Shown here piece after piece: positions 26,038 through 34,523 of a DNA stretch of 45,993 nucleotides (positions are counted from its first letter, which is position 1; each line of letters begins with the position of its first letter). The notes beneath the pieces were generated by a model that was not told the origin of the DNA, made no database searches, and saw only the letters and a list, made by a program, of their open reading frames with translations. Origin of the DNA: M30B80 sp965656935 (GTDB lineage: Bacteria > Pseudomonadota > Alphaproteobacteria > Rhodobacterales > Rhodobacteraceae); assembly GCA_965656935.1 (NCBI GenBank), contig CBFHMG010000016.1:1-45993 (forward strand), given 5' to 3'. The position numbers and the translations under genes were made by a program.

Positions 26038-26091
26038 TTAGTAAGCATACATATCAGTTTGACTTCGGTCAATTGTAAGCATACTTACTAA
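26038..26091. promoter_or_regulatory. Two-site MarR-type operator between mobR and mobA
   Basis: GTAAGCATAC occurs at 26041-26050 and again at 26075-26084. The second copy extends to GTAAG-CATA-CTTAC (26075-26088), a perfect inverted repeat, and the first is a degenerate version of it. The sites are 34 bases apart, about three helical turns, and lie between the two divergent starts. Confidence 0.6.
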
Positions 26092-26120
26092 AGGCGGTTA
26101 AAGTCTTGGGAGGCGATACT

Positions 26121-28016
26121 ATGCAATTCTATCTTGATGGGTTCTACTCCGGTGATCCTGCGCTCGCGCGCGCCAACCCCGAGGCTGTGGAGCGGAGCGA
26201 AACCCTGCCTGATGAGGTTGATGTCCTGATCATCGGCTGTGGTCCTGCGGGCTTGACCCTCGCCGCCCAACTCTCTGCCTTTCCTGAGATCAGCGTGGCA
26301 ATCGTTGATCAAAAAGACGGCCCGCTTGAGGTCGGTCAGGCCGATGGGATCGCCTGCCGCACGATGGAGATGTTCCATGGTTTTGGTTTTGCCGAGGCCG
26401 TGATGCGCGAAGGCTATTGGGTCAATGAGGTTTGTTTCTGGAAACCCGCACCCGAAAATACCGCGCATATCCACCGCTCAAGCCGTATCGAGGATGTCGA
26501 GCAGGACCTCTCGGAATTTCCGCATATCATCCTCAATCAGGCCCGCGTGCATGAATTCTACCTTGATGTCATGCGCAAAAGCGCCAACAGGCTAGAGCCG
26601 CATTACGGGCGCAAATTGCTGGATTTGACGCGCGATGATGCCGCCCCCTACCCCGTCACGGCCAAGCTGGAGCATAACGGCGCGCCCGAGACGATCCGCG
26701 CGAAATATGTGGTGGGCTGTGACGGGGCGCGCAGCCAGACACGGCGCGCGCTCGGGGTCACGCTTGAGGGCGACAGCGCCAATCAGGCTTGGGGTGTCAT
26801 GGATGTGCTGGTGGATACCGATTTCCCCGATCTGCATTACAAATGCGTCATCCATTCGGGCAAGGAGGGCAATATGCTCATCATCCCGCGCGAAGGCGGA
26901 TATATGGCGCGCTTCTATATCGAGATGGACAAGCTCAACCCCGATGAACGCGTGGCGCAGCGCAATCTGACCTCGGATCATCTGATCGCGGCTGCCAAGC
27001 GGATTTTCGCGCCGCATTTTCTGGATGTGAAACAGGTGGCATGGTGGTCCGTCTATGAGATCGGGCAGCGCGTGGCTGACCGTTTTGTTGATGAGGAAGC
27101 CGATCCGCGCATCTTTATCGCGGGCGATGCCTGCCACACCCATAGCCCCAAAGCAGGCCAAGGGATGAATGTCTCGATGGGGGATGCGTTCAATCTTGGC
27201 TGGAAGCTGGCGGCCTGTTTGCGCGGGCAATCCGCGCCATGGCTTCTGACCACCTATTCGGCCGAGCGCCGCGCCATCGCACAAGACCTGATCGGCTTTG
27301 ACCGCGAATTGGCCAAAATGTTTTCCGCCCCCGTCAAAGGCAGCGCCGAGGATCAGGGGGATGGCGTCGATCCTGCTGAATTCCAACGTTATTTCATGGA
27401 GCATGGGCGCTATACGGCAGGGGTGGCCTTGCGCTACGGCCCCTCGCGCCTGACCAGTGAGGGCGCGCATCAGGGGTTGGCCACAGGCCAAATCATTGGC
27501 AAGCGGTTCCATTCCGCCCCTGTCATCCGGCTTGGGGATGGCAGGCATATGCAGCTTGGCCATGCTGGCAAAGCCGATGGCCGCTGGCGCGTCTATGCCT
27601 TTGGGGGGGCTGGGGATTTGGTGCAAGGCTCCAGCCCCCTTGCGCGGCTATGTTCCTATCTCGCGCAGGACCCCGCCTCGCCCTTGTTGCGGCATAGGCC
27701 CGATGGGGCCGATATCGATGCCGTGATTGACCTCAGGGTGATCCTGCAAACCCACCATCATAAGTTGGACCACCGCGCCCTGCCCGCGCTTTTGCTGCCG
27801 CGCAAAGGGCGTTTGGGATTGCCCGATTTCGAGAAGGTGTTTTGCTCCGACCTCGCGCCCGAGCCCGATATCTATACCCGGCGCGGGATCGATAAGGCGC
27901 AAGGCTGCCTCATCCTTGTGCGGCCTGATCAATATGTCTCGGAGGTTTTGCCGCTTGACGATCACGCCGCATTGGCGGGCTTTTTTGACACGGTTTTGAA
28001 TGAAGCCCCCGCGTAA
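26121..28016 (+). CDS. mobA: 3-hydroxybenzoate 4-monooxygenase (FAD, phenol hydroxylase family)
   Basis: This flavin enzyme would hydroxylate 3-hydroxybenzoate to protocatechuate with NADPH and oxygen. The 631-residue length and the start MQFYLDGFYSGDP resemble MobA of Comamonas. The order is: FAD-binding GCGPAGLTLAAQL (~39-51), QADGIACRTMEMF, ARYIE-type substrate region, then the second FAD motif IFIAGDACHTHSPKAGQGMN (~335-354), and a C-terminal thioredoxin-like domain. The ATG at 26121 has GGGAGG seven bases upstream. A related phenol 2-monooxygenase is the main alternative. The product would enter the pathway whose last steps are pcaIJF at 5329-7931. Confidence 0.88.
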   Translation: MQFYLDGFYSGDPALARANPEAVERSETLPDEVDVLIIGCGPAGLTLAAQLSAFPEISVAIVDQKDGPLEVGQADGIACRTMEMFHGFGFAEAVMREGYWVNEVCFWKPAPENTAHIHRSSRIEDVEQDLSEFPHIILNQARVHEFYLDVMRKSANRLEPHYGRKLLDLTRDDAAPYPVTAKLEHNGAPETIRAKYVVGCDGARSQTRRALGVTLEGDSANQAWGVMDVLVDTDFPDLHYKCVIHSGKEGNMLIIPREGGYMARFYIEMDKLNPDERVAQRNLTSDHLIAAAKRIFAPHFLDVKQVAWWSVYEIGQRVADRFVDEEADPRIFIAGDACHTHSPKAGQGMNVSMGDAFNLGWKLAACLRGQSAPWLLTTYSAERRAIAQDLIGFDRELAKMFSAPVKGSAEDQGDGVDPAEFQRYFMEHGRYTAGVALRYGPSRLTSEGAHQGLATGQIIGKRFHSAPVIRLGDGRHMQLGHAGKADGRWRVYAFGGAGDLVQGSSPLARLCSYLAQDPASPLLRHRPDGADIDAVIDLRVILQTHHHKLDHRALPALLLPRKGRLGLPDFEKVFCSDLAPEPDIYTRRGIDKAQGCLILVRPDQYVSEVLPLDDHAALAGFFDTVLNEAPA

Positions 28017-28120
28017 GCGCCAAAAAGCCGCCTTCGGGTGATTTCTTCTGGCCTTTAGCCCGCGCATTCTGTAACGCGCGGGCAAACACCCCTGTTTGAC
28101 CGATCTGAAGGATGCGCTGC

Positions 28121-29938
28121 ATGGAAATGCGCAATATCGCCATTATCGCCCACGTGGACCATGGCAAGACCACACTTGTTGACGAGCTGTTGAAACAATC
28201 CGGCGCGTTCCGTGAAAATCAAGCCGTGGCCGAACGGGCCATGGACAGCAATGATCTTGAGCGCGAACGCGGCATCACGATCCTTGCCAAAGCCACAAGC
28301 GTCGAGTGGAACAATCACCGTATCAACATCGTCGACACCCCCGGCCACGCCGATTTCGGCGGCGAGGTCGAGCGTATCCTGTCGATGGTGGACGGGGTTG
28401 TATTGCTGGTGGATGCGGCAGAAGGCCCGATGCCCCAGACGAAATTCGTAACCTCAAAAGCGCTGGCTTTGGGGCTGCGCCCGATCGTGGTGCTAAACAA
28501 GGTTGATAAGCCCGATGCCGAACCTGATCGCGCATTGGATCAGTGTTTTGACCTTTTTGCCTCACTTGGTGCGAATGACGAACAGCTTGATTTCCCACAT
28601 CTTTACGCCTCTGGCCGCTCGGGTTGGGCCGATACTGATCTTGACGGGCCGCGCAAGGATTTGAACGCGCTGTTTGAATTGGTCGTCAAGCATGTGCCCC
28701 AGCCCGCCCAAATCGCCAAGCGCGATGAGCCTTTCCGCATGCTGGCCACCACGCTCGGCTCGGACGCATTTATTGGCCGCATCCTGACGGGCCGTGTTGA
28801 AAGCGGCACGCTCAAGCCGAATGAAACCGTCAAGGCGCTGTCGCGCGATGGCACCCAGATCGAGAGCTTCCGCGTCTCGAAAATCCTCGCTTTCCGCGGC
28901 TTGGGCCAACAACCCATCGATGTGGCCGAAGCAGGCGATATCGTGACCCTTGCAGGGATGACCAAAGCCACTGTGGCCGATACAATCTGCGCCCCTTCGG
29001 TCACCGAGGCGATCCCCGCCCAACCGATCGATCCGCCAACCATCACTGTGACCTTCGGCATCAATGACAGCCCGCTTGCAGGCCGTGATGGCAAGAAGGT
29101 TCAATCGCGTGTGATCCGTGAACGCCTCATGAAAGAAGCGGAATCGAATGTCGCGATCAAAATCTCCGACACCCCAGGCGGCGAGGCCTTCGAGGTTGCG
29201 GGGCGTGGCGAATTGCAGATGGGTGTTTTGATCGAGAATATGCGCCGCGAAGGCTTCGAGCTTTCGATCTCGCGTCCGCAGGTTCTGTTCCGTGAGGAAA
29301 ACGGCCAGCGTCTTGAGCCCGTCGAGGAAGTGACCGTCGATGTGGATGATGAATATTCAGGCGCGGTGATCGAGAAGCTGACTGGCCCCCGCAAAGGTGA
29401 TCTGGTCGAGATGAGCCAGAATAGCGGCAAAACCCGCATCGTGGCCCATGTCCCCTCGCGTGGTTTGATCGGCTATCACGGTGAGTTTCTGACTGATACG
29501 CGCGGCACAGGCGTTTTGAACCGTGTGTTCCATGAATGGGCGGCCCATAAAGGCCCGATCCCGGGGCGTCGTGCGGGCGTTCTGATCTCGATGGAGAACG
29601 GCACATCGGTCGCCTTCGCTTTGTGGAACCTCGAAGATCGTGGCCGCATGTTCATTGGTGCCCAAGCGCCGATCTATACGGGCATGATCATCGGTGAGCA
29701 TAGCCGCGAGAATGACCTCGAAGTGAACCCGCTCAAAGGTAAAAAGCTGACCAATGTTCGCGCCTCTGGCACCGATGATGCGGTCAAGCTGACCACCCCG
29801 ATCACCATGAGCCTTGAAGAGGCCATCGCCTATATTGATGATGATGAATTGGTTGAGGTCACGCCAAATGCGATCCGTTTGCGCAAGCGCTATCTTGATC
29901 CGCATGAGCGTAAGCGCCAGTCCCGCGCTGCAGGCTGA
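28121..29938 (+). CDS. typA: Ribosome-binding translational GTPase TypA/BipA
   Basis: TypA is an EF-G-like GTPase that supports ribosome assembly and stress adaptation. The 605-residue protein shows AHVDHGKTT (G1), ERERGITI (G2), DTPGHADFGGEVERI (G3) and NKVDKPDAEP (G4), then EF-G-like domains and the TypA-specific C-terminal part (SRENDLEVNPLKGKKLTN, EDDELVEVTP-type end). The ATG at 28121 has AAGGA upstream, unlike the in-frame ATG at 28112. It is a single gene closed by the terminator at 29956. Confidence 0.97.
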   Translation: MEMRNIAIIAHVDHGKTTLVDELLKQSGAFRENQAVAERAMDSNDLERERGITILAKATSVEWNNHRINIVDTPGHADFGGEVERILSMVDGVVLLVDAAEGPMPQTKFVTSKALALGLRPIVVLNKVDKPDAEPDRALDQCFDLFASLGANDEQLDFPHLYASGRSGWADTDLDGPRKDLNALFELVVKHVPQPAQIAKRDEPFRMLATTLGSDAFIGRILTGRVESGTLKPNETVKALSRDGTQIESFRVSKILAFRGLGQQPIDVAEAGDIVTLAGMTKATVADTICAPSVTEAIPAQPIDPPTITVTFGINDSPLAGRDGKKVQSRVIRERLMKEAESNVAIKISDTPGGEAFEVAGRGELQMGVLIENMRREGFELSISRPQVLFREENGQRLEPVEEVTVDVDDEYSGAVIEKLTGPRKGDLVEMSQNSGKTRIVAHVPSRGLIGYHGEFLTDTRGTGVLNRVFHEWAAHKGPIPGRRAGVLISMENGTSVAFALWNLEDRGRMFIGAQAPIYTGMIIGEHSRENDLEVNPLKGKKLTNVRASGTDDAVKLTTPITMSLEEAIAYIDDDELVEVTPNAIRLRKRYLDPHERKRQSRAAG

Positions 29939-29955
29939 GCAAGACCCATAACATT

Positions 29956-29998
29956 AAAAAAGCCGCGCAACCTATTGGCTGCGCGGCTTTTTCTTTTT
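29956..29998. terminator. Bidirectional terminator between typA and cysE
   Basis: AAAAAGCCGCGC (29957-29968) pairs with GCGCGGCTTTTT (29981-29992), with T-runs on both strands. It serves the convergent typA and cysE genes. Confidence 0.9.
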
Positions 29999-30014
29999 TA
30001 GCATTTGTGTGGGT

Positions 30015-30830
30015 TTAGCTCGGTCTGCCATTCGGCAGCAGGTGATCCATGCTCATGGAAGGCTGGTCGCATCCTGCCTCTCCGACGATTCGCGCAGGCA
30101 CGCCTGCCACGGTTTTGCAGGTGGGCACTTCATCCAGCACAACCGAGCCCGCCGCTACACGGCTGCAGGCCCCGATCTTGATATTGCCAAGCACCTTTGC
30201 GCCCGCCCCGATCAACACGCCATTGCCGATCTTTGGGTGGCGATCCTCTTCTTCCTTGCCCGTGCCGCCAAGCGTGACGGAATGCAACATCGAGACATTA
30301 TCCCCCACCACAGCCGTTTCACCGATGACGATAGAATGGGCATGGTCAATCATGATGCCTTTGCCGATCTTGGCGGCAGGGTGGATATCCACGCCAAACA
30401 CTTCAGAGACACGCATCTGGATAAAATAGGCCAGATCCTTACGGCCCTGTGTCCAGAGCCAATGGCCAATGCGATAGGCCTGAACCGCTTGAAATCCTTT
30501 GAAAAACAGCAAGGGCTGGATAAAGCGATGGCACGCAGGGTCACGTTCATACACGGCCACGATATCGGCGCGCGCCTCTGCACCAAGCTCGGGCGCGCTG
30601 GCATAGGCCTCATCCCCGATCTCGCGCAAAATTTGCTCGCTCATCTCGCCCGAGGCCAGCTTCTGCGCCATGCGATAGGCCAGCGCATTCTCCAATGTCG
30701 CGTGATGCAGGATGCAGCCATGCACCAAACCACCCAAAAGCGGCTCGGCCCGAACGGCCTCCTCGGCTTCAAGGGTGATCCTGCTCCAGACGGGATCTAG
30801 TTCAGCAAGCTTTTCGTGCGTTCTGGCCAT
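30015..30830 (-). CDS. cysE: Serine O-acetyltransferase
   Basis: CysE acetylates serine with acetyl-CoA, the first step of cysteine synthesis. The 271-residue protein has the N-terminal helical SATase domain (~5-140), then the left-handed beta-helix of hexapeptide repeats (DIHPAAKIGKGIMIDHAHSIVIGE, NVSMLHSVTLGGTG, KIGNGVLIGAGAKVLG). The catalytic His lies in DHAHSIVIG. The ATG has GGAGAG upstream. It follows the GTA remnant on the same strand, which from memory is where intact GTA clusters of this group often end. Confidence 0.96.
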   Translation of the reverse strand: MARTHEKLAELDPVWSRITLEAEEAVRAEPLLGGLVHGCILHHATLENALAYRMAQKLASGEMSEQILREIGDEAYASAPELGAEARADIVAVYERDPACHRFIQPLLFFKGFQAVQAYRIGHWLWTQGRKDLAYFIQMRVSEVFGVDIHPAAKIGKGIMIDHAHSIVIGETAVVGDNVSMLHSVTLGGTGKEEEDRHPKIGNGVLIGAGAKVLGNIKIGACSRVAAGSVVLDEVPTCKTVAGVPARIVGEAGCDQPSMSMDHLLPNGRPS

Positions 30831-30914
30831 TGGGACTCTCCAGCATTCAATGCGACGAGTATAACCCCAAAAGACGGACCTGCGAAAGAGATAAGCCTCC
30901 TCCTCACGAGAGGG

Positions 30915-31625
30915 TTATAGCCAATCAGGCAGGCTCAGCTGTGCATAATGCAAAGCCAGCAAAACTGCGCCGCCCGCAAAATCACCCGCATCGGCCGTTA
31001 GTTCTAAGCTGGTATCGGCCCAATAAACACTGGGGGTTCCGGGCCCATTGATGGCGGCATTCACGCCGAGCCCGATCCCATTGCCATAAAGCTGCGGATC
31101 GCCCGCGACCCCAAGGCTCCAACTGCCCAATGTTCCAGTGATTGCGCTTGTCACAATCCCCGTCACGCCGAAAACAATGGATTTTTCGGGGATCACGGGG
31201 CTGGTGGTTACCGTGGCACCTGCTGTGATCGGCACAACAAGTTCCACGCTTTTAAACGCCATGCCCGCCCCGCCTGGTGTCAGGCTCAAACCGCCGGCGC
31301 GCCATGCGGTGCCATCGAACAGCGCCATATGGCCCTGATCCAGCACCATCGCGCGCCAGCCCCGTTTGGGGGCCACGAAATCCCACCCATTATTGGTGAA
31401 ATAGGCAAGCTGCCCGTCACGGCCCGCCCAGTCGTTCACAGCGCCAATAGGCACGCCATAGCAATCCCCCTCAATGGCGCTTGAGGGCGGGGTTGTAAGA
31501 CTGTTCGAGATAAGGCGTAGCTGCACCATGGCATCCAGTCGCGTCAGCGCCTCGTTTACGGTGACATGTTTTTGCGCCTGTGCAGGCGCCAGAAGAGGAA
31601 GGCCCAGATGGCTTGTCTCAGTCAT
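30915..31625 (-). CDS. DUF2793 protein at the end of the GTA remnant
   Basis: The 236-residue protein starts MTETSHLGLPLLAPAQAQKHVTVNEALTRLDAM, the hallmark of DUF2793, a family found with phage tail or GTA genes in alphaproteobacteria. The frame is open to 31856, but the ATG at 31625 overlaps the end of the fused GTA gene by eight bases, a layout kept from the original cluster. The N-terminal ~110 residues hold the DUF (GDCYGVPIGAVNDWAGRDGQLAY, GWDFVAPKRGWRAMVLD). The rest, with short glycine-rich beta-like stretches, looks like a fibre- or adhesin-type domain. Function unknown. Confidence 0.85.
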   Translation of the reverse strand: MTETSHLGLPLLAPAQAQKHVTVNEALTRLDAMVQLRLISNSLTTPPSSAIEGDCYGVPIGAVNDWAGRDGQLAYFTNNGWDFVAPKRGWRAMVLDQGHMALFDGTAWRAGGLSLTPGGAGMAFKSVELVVPITAGATVTTSPVIPEKSIVFGVTGIVTSAITGTLGSWSLGVAGDPQLYGNGIGLGVNAAINGPGTPSVYWADTSLELTADAGDFAGGAVLLALHYAQLSLPDWL

Positions 31626-34113
31626 TGATTTCAATCCTTGTAAATGGTCCCTGTCCGTATCTGTCCGAGATTTGGGCCACCTCGATATGGAAGGAGGCCC
31701 CCACGCCATCGCTGGCGCGCATGGCATCGGAATAGGTGAATTGGGCCGTAGCGCAGGTCTCTTCGCGCTTGACTTCAGTGCCATCGATGACCCGCAGCAC
31801 ATAGGCCTCGCGGTCCTCGCCCAAGGGCACATCAAGCCCTTGCCATGTATCGCCATCGACCCGCGTGCGCCTGATCCAGCTTATCTCATATGCGGCCGCC
31901 GATTTGCGTGCGCGCAAATGGACGGGCGCGTAGGGGCGCAGGCCCACGCCTTCAAAAGCCAGAACATGTTCTTCATAGCTGGGGTCATCCAAAGCGCGCG
32001 CCGCAGGGCCCACACGGTAATGCCGCAGCAAGCCACGGGCCGACATCGGCAGATCTAGCTGGGTTTGTCGCCCGTCCAGCAGCACAAACAGGCTGCCCTC
32101 TGGCCAGATCGGCGGCATGATGGCGTCGGTTCCCGCTTGGCCCCGCAGCCTCACCCCGATCTCCCAAACCTCGGGCGCAACCAATTGGGCATCGGCGAAT
32201 TGGATCACCTCCCAATCGCCCTCATTGCCTGTGCCGATCGCGGCCACATTGGCCCCGTTCAACACCCCTGCCCGCGCTGTGGCCGATAAATCGCCACCTG
32301 TGATCCGCACCCGCAAAGGTGCACCACGATCCCACAAGCCCGCTTGGGCCGCAGCCAGCGGGCTTTGCAGCACACCGACAATCGCACCCGTATCCACCAA
32401 GCTGTTGAGCGAAAACCCCTCGCTTGAGGGCGCGCTGTAAACAGCCACCCGCCCTGGCCAAGGATCGGCGGCCACGGCAAGGGTCGGGGCATGGGCAACC
32501 TCATCTCCACTGAGCAGCGGCAGGTCCATGAAAATCGAACTCACAGGCACAGGTTGCACAAACCGCGCCTGCACAACGGGTTGCTCCACGCCATCGGGCA
32601 AATCATAGGCCGTGGGCTCAACCCGCACGGCTTCGATTTGCAGCGCGCCTGTGTCCTCCACCTGATCCACGCGCCAAGCCGAGCCATCTTCCAGCGCAAT
32701 CAAGGACCCCGCCACCACCTCGCGGCGCGAGGGCGGCAGCGAAAAGCGCAAACTGTCGCGGGCGATGCGGGCCTGTGCCAGCCAGCGCTCGGCCGTGCCC
32801 TGCGCCTCGGATTGCAGCATCACCAAAGGCAGATCATTGTCGCTGGCGGTATCAGAACTGTCATCTGGAAAAATCGCCTCAACGACCCGATCTTCATAGG
32901 CCCCCTCGGATTCGGTATGCCCGATCCGCAACCGCCCGACCGTTTCCGCCTCGCCCGCGCGCTGATGGGCAAAACCCGCGCCGTCCTCTTCATCAACAGC
33001 GGTCTCGCCTGCCTCCAGCACGGCTACAGGCTTGCTCGGCAGGGGCAGGAACAACAACTTGCCGCCTCGCTCGACGGCTTGAAACCCGAAGGCTGTCATC
33101 AAGGGCTGCAAACGCGCGCGGCCTGTATCAAGATCAGCCGAGATATGGCCCCGCACAACGCCATGCAGCGCCGAGACGTCATAGTCCTGCATCCCTGCGC
33201 GCTCACAAATCTCGGCCACCACAGCCGCCAAAGGTTGCGAGGCCACGCGCCCCGAAATCCAATGCCCGCGCCCGTAATTCACCCCATCCGACCACAGATC
33301 ATCGCGGTTCGGAAAAGCAGGCCAAACGCGCGCATCCCATGCCCAAACATGGGCCCTGCCCGTGTCCAGCATCGGGGCATGATAGATCGGTGAGATTGGG
33401 TTCTTGGCAGGATCCTCCCAATAGGCGGTCAGCGCGCGCAGATATTGCATCTGCATGTAATCGTCGCGCCTGCCATTTGAATAATAGGGAAATGCGCTTT
33501 CCGCTGATTTCGGATCGAGGAATTTATTGGGTTGATTGGTACCCTTATCAATCGCGGCACAGCCAATCTCATCCACCCAAGCCGCATCGAATTGCGGCCC
33601 GCGCAACGCCTCAAAATCATAGGCCGAAAACAGCTGCGCCTCAGCCCCATTGGGCCAGACCAGCTTGCGTTCCCCCGCAATCCAGCGCGGGCGGCGATCC
33701 GGCGGAGAGCAGGCCAAAATCCCGCTCTCCCCTTTCACCATCACCGAAAGCGCTTGGTCATAGGTCTCGCCGATCAGGGCCACCCGCTTGGCGCGCCCCT
33801 CATCTTCGGCCATGGCCCCCTCGACCATCGATCTGACCCATTCGGCACCAGCGCGAGTCTTGCCAGCCCCACGCCCCCCAAGGATGACCCATGTCTTCCA
33901 GTCGCCCTCAGGTGGCAATTGATGCGGCAAGGCCCAGAATTCGAAAATCCAGGGCAACGCCGCCAAGGCCTGATCACTCAGCCCCTCCAGAAAGCTCTCC
34001 ACTGCCTTCTGCGGCGCGCAGGCGAGCAAGCCTGAGCCCGATTTCAGCGCGTGCGGCCCCGAGGTCGAGCCCCCCTGATCCGCCAGCACCATCTCGTTAT
34101 AATTCCGTTTCAC
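31618..34113 (-). CDS. Chimeric GTA protein: large terminase N-terminus fused to host-specificity protein C-terminus
   Basis: The frame is open for 831 codons. Residues ~1-180 are a GTA/phage large terminase ATPase: Walker A GGRGAGKT at 79-86, ALIGETYDQALSVMV, and Walker B FDAAWVDE at 175-182. From residue ~183 (IGCAAIDKGTNQPNKFLDPKS, YSNGRRDDYMQMQYLRAL, then WAWDARVWPAFPNRDDLW) it is the GTA host-specificity or tail tip protein (g15 type): the end of its TIM-barrel-like domain, then tail domains to the stop. The terminase lacks the rest of its ATPase and its nuclease, and g15 lacks its N-terminal half. The GTG start at 34113 has GGGA upstream and overlaps the small terminase gene by 17 bases. 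Most likely the product of one in-frame deletion; packaging or tail function is not expected. Confidence 0.88.
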   Translation of the reverse strand: MKRNYNEMVLADQGGSTSGPHALKSGSGLLACAPQKAVESFLEGLSDQALAALPWIFEFWALPHQLPPEGDWKTWVILGGRGAGKTRAGAEWVRSMVEGAMAEDEGRAKRVALIGETYDQALSVMVKGESGILACSPPDRRPRWIAGERKLVWPNGAEAQLFSAYDFEALRGPQFDAAWVDEIGCAAIDKGTNQPNKFLDPKSAESAFPYYSNGRRDDYMQMQYLRALTAYWEDPAKNPISPIYHAPMLDTGRAHVWAWDARVWPAFPNRDDLWSDGVNYGRGHWISGRVASQPLAAVVAEICERAGMQDYDVSALHGVVRGHISADLDTGRARLQPLMTAFGFQAVERGGKLLFLPLPSKPVAVLEAGETAVDEEDGAGFAHQRAGEAETVGRLRIGHTESEGAYEDRVVEAIFPDDSSDTASDNDLPLVMLQSEAQGTAERWLAQARIARDSLRFSLPPSRREVVAGSLIALEDGSAWRVDQVEDTGALQIEAVRVEPTAYDLPDGVEQPVVQARFVQPVPVSSIFMDLPLLSGDEVAHAPTLAVAADPWPGRVAVYSAPSSEGFSLNSLVDTGAIVGVLQSPLAAAQAGLWDRGAPLRVRITGGDLSATARAGVLNGANVAAIGTGNEGDWEVIQFADAQLVAPEVWEIGVRLRGQAGTDAIMPPIWPEGSLFVLLDGRQTQLDLPMSARGLLRHYRVGPAARALDDPSYEEHVLAFEGVGLRPYAPVHLRARKSAAAYEISWIRRTRVDGDTWQGLDVPLGEDREAYVLRVIDGTEVKREETCATAQFTYSDAMRASDGVGASFHIEVAQISDRYGQGPFTRIEIND

Positions 34114-34324
34114 GGAGCTTCCCTTCCCATAAAATGGCCTGCGTCAGCGCGCCATTCATCTGCCTGAGGTCTTTGATCACCTCATCTGCCCCTGCGTCCT
34201 TTTCCGCCTTCAGGCGGGCCACGGCTGTGGCGAGCGTCTCGCGTGCAGCTTCAAAAGACAAAAGCGCGGCCGCCAAAAGGCTCCGCGCTTCTTCCGGTTT
34301 CGTTTCGCTATCAATCCTGTTCAT
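34097..34324 (-). CDS. GTA small terminase-like protein (g1 type)
   Basis: The 75-residue protein is helical and charged (MNRIDSETKPEEARSLLAAALL, ETLATAVARLKAEKDAGADEVIKDLRQMNGAL). Its end, ALTQAILWEGKLRE, and its place directly before the terminase large subunit fit the GTA g1/TerS family, which forms a ring that helps packaging. It is shorter than the ~107 residues I recall for R. capsulatus. The ATG at 34324 has GGGA upstream; the ATG at 34378 has none. With its partner truncated, it has no obvious job left. Confidence 0.75.
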   Translation of the reverse strand: MNRIDSETKPEEARSLLAAALLSFEAARETLATAVARLKAEKDAGADEVIKDLRQMNGALTQAILWEGKLRETEL

Positions 34325-34485
34325 AAAAATATCCCGTGCTTGAAAAGCCTCAAAAAGCCCTTCGCACGAGCGGGACATGAAAAAACGGCCCGAGAAATCA
34401 ATCTCCGAGGCCGCTAACCCATGTCTTCCAGCATGTCACAAGTGATGCCACAGACCGTTCGCAATGTCAAAAGGTTTTTAGTTTT

Positions 34486-34522
34486 CAAATGGTTAACGCG
34501 CGGCGTGCGCATTAACCATTTG
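34486..34522. repeat. Large inverted repeat between mltG and the GTA remnant
   Basis: CAAATGGTTAA (34486-34496) and TTAACCATTTG (34512-34522) are perfect 11-base arms; four more bases pair inside them. It begins two bases after the mltG stop on the minus strand. There is no T-run, but A-rich DNA follows. It may end mltG transcription or be a control site of the old GTA promoter. Confidence 0.6.
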
Positions 34523-34523
34523 C

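Noticed and set aside
30915..34324. An active prophage
   Set aside because: No integrase, capsid, portal, lysis or repressor gene; both protein types and flanks match a GTA remnant instead.
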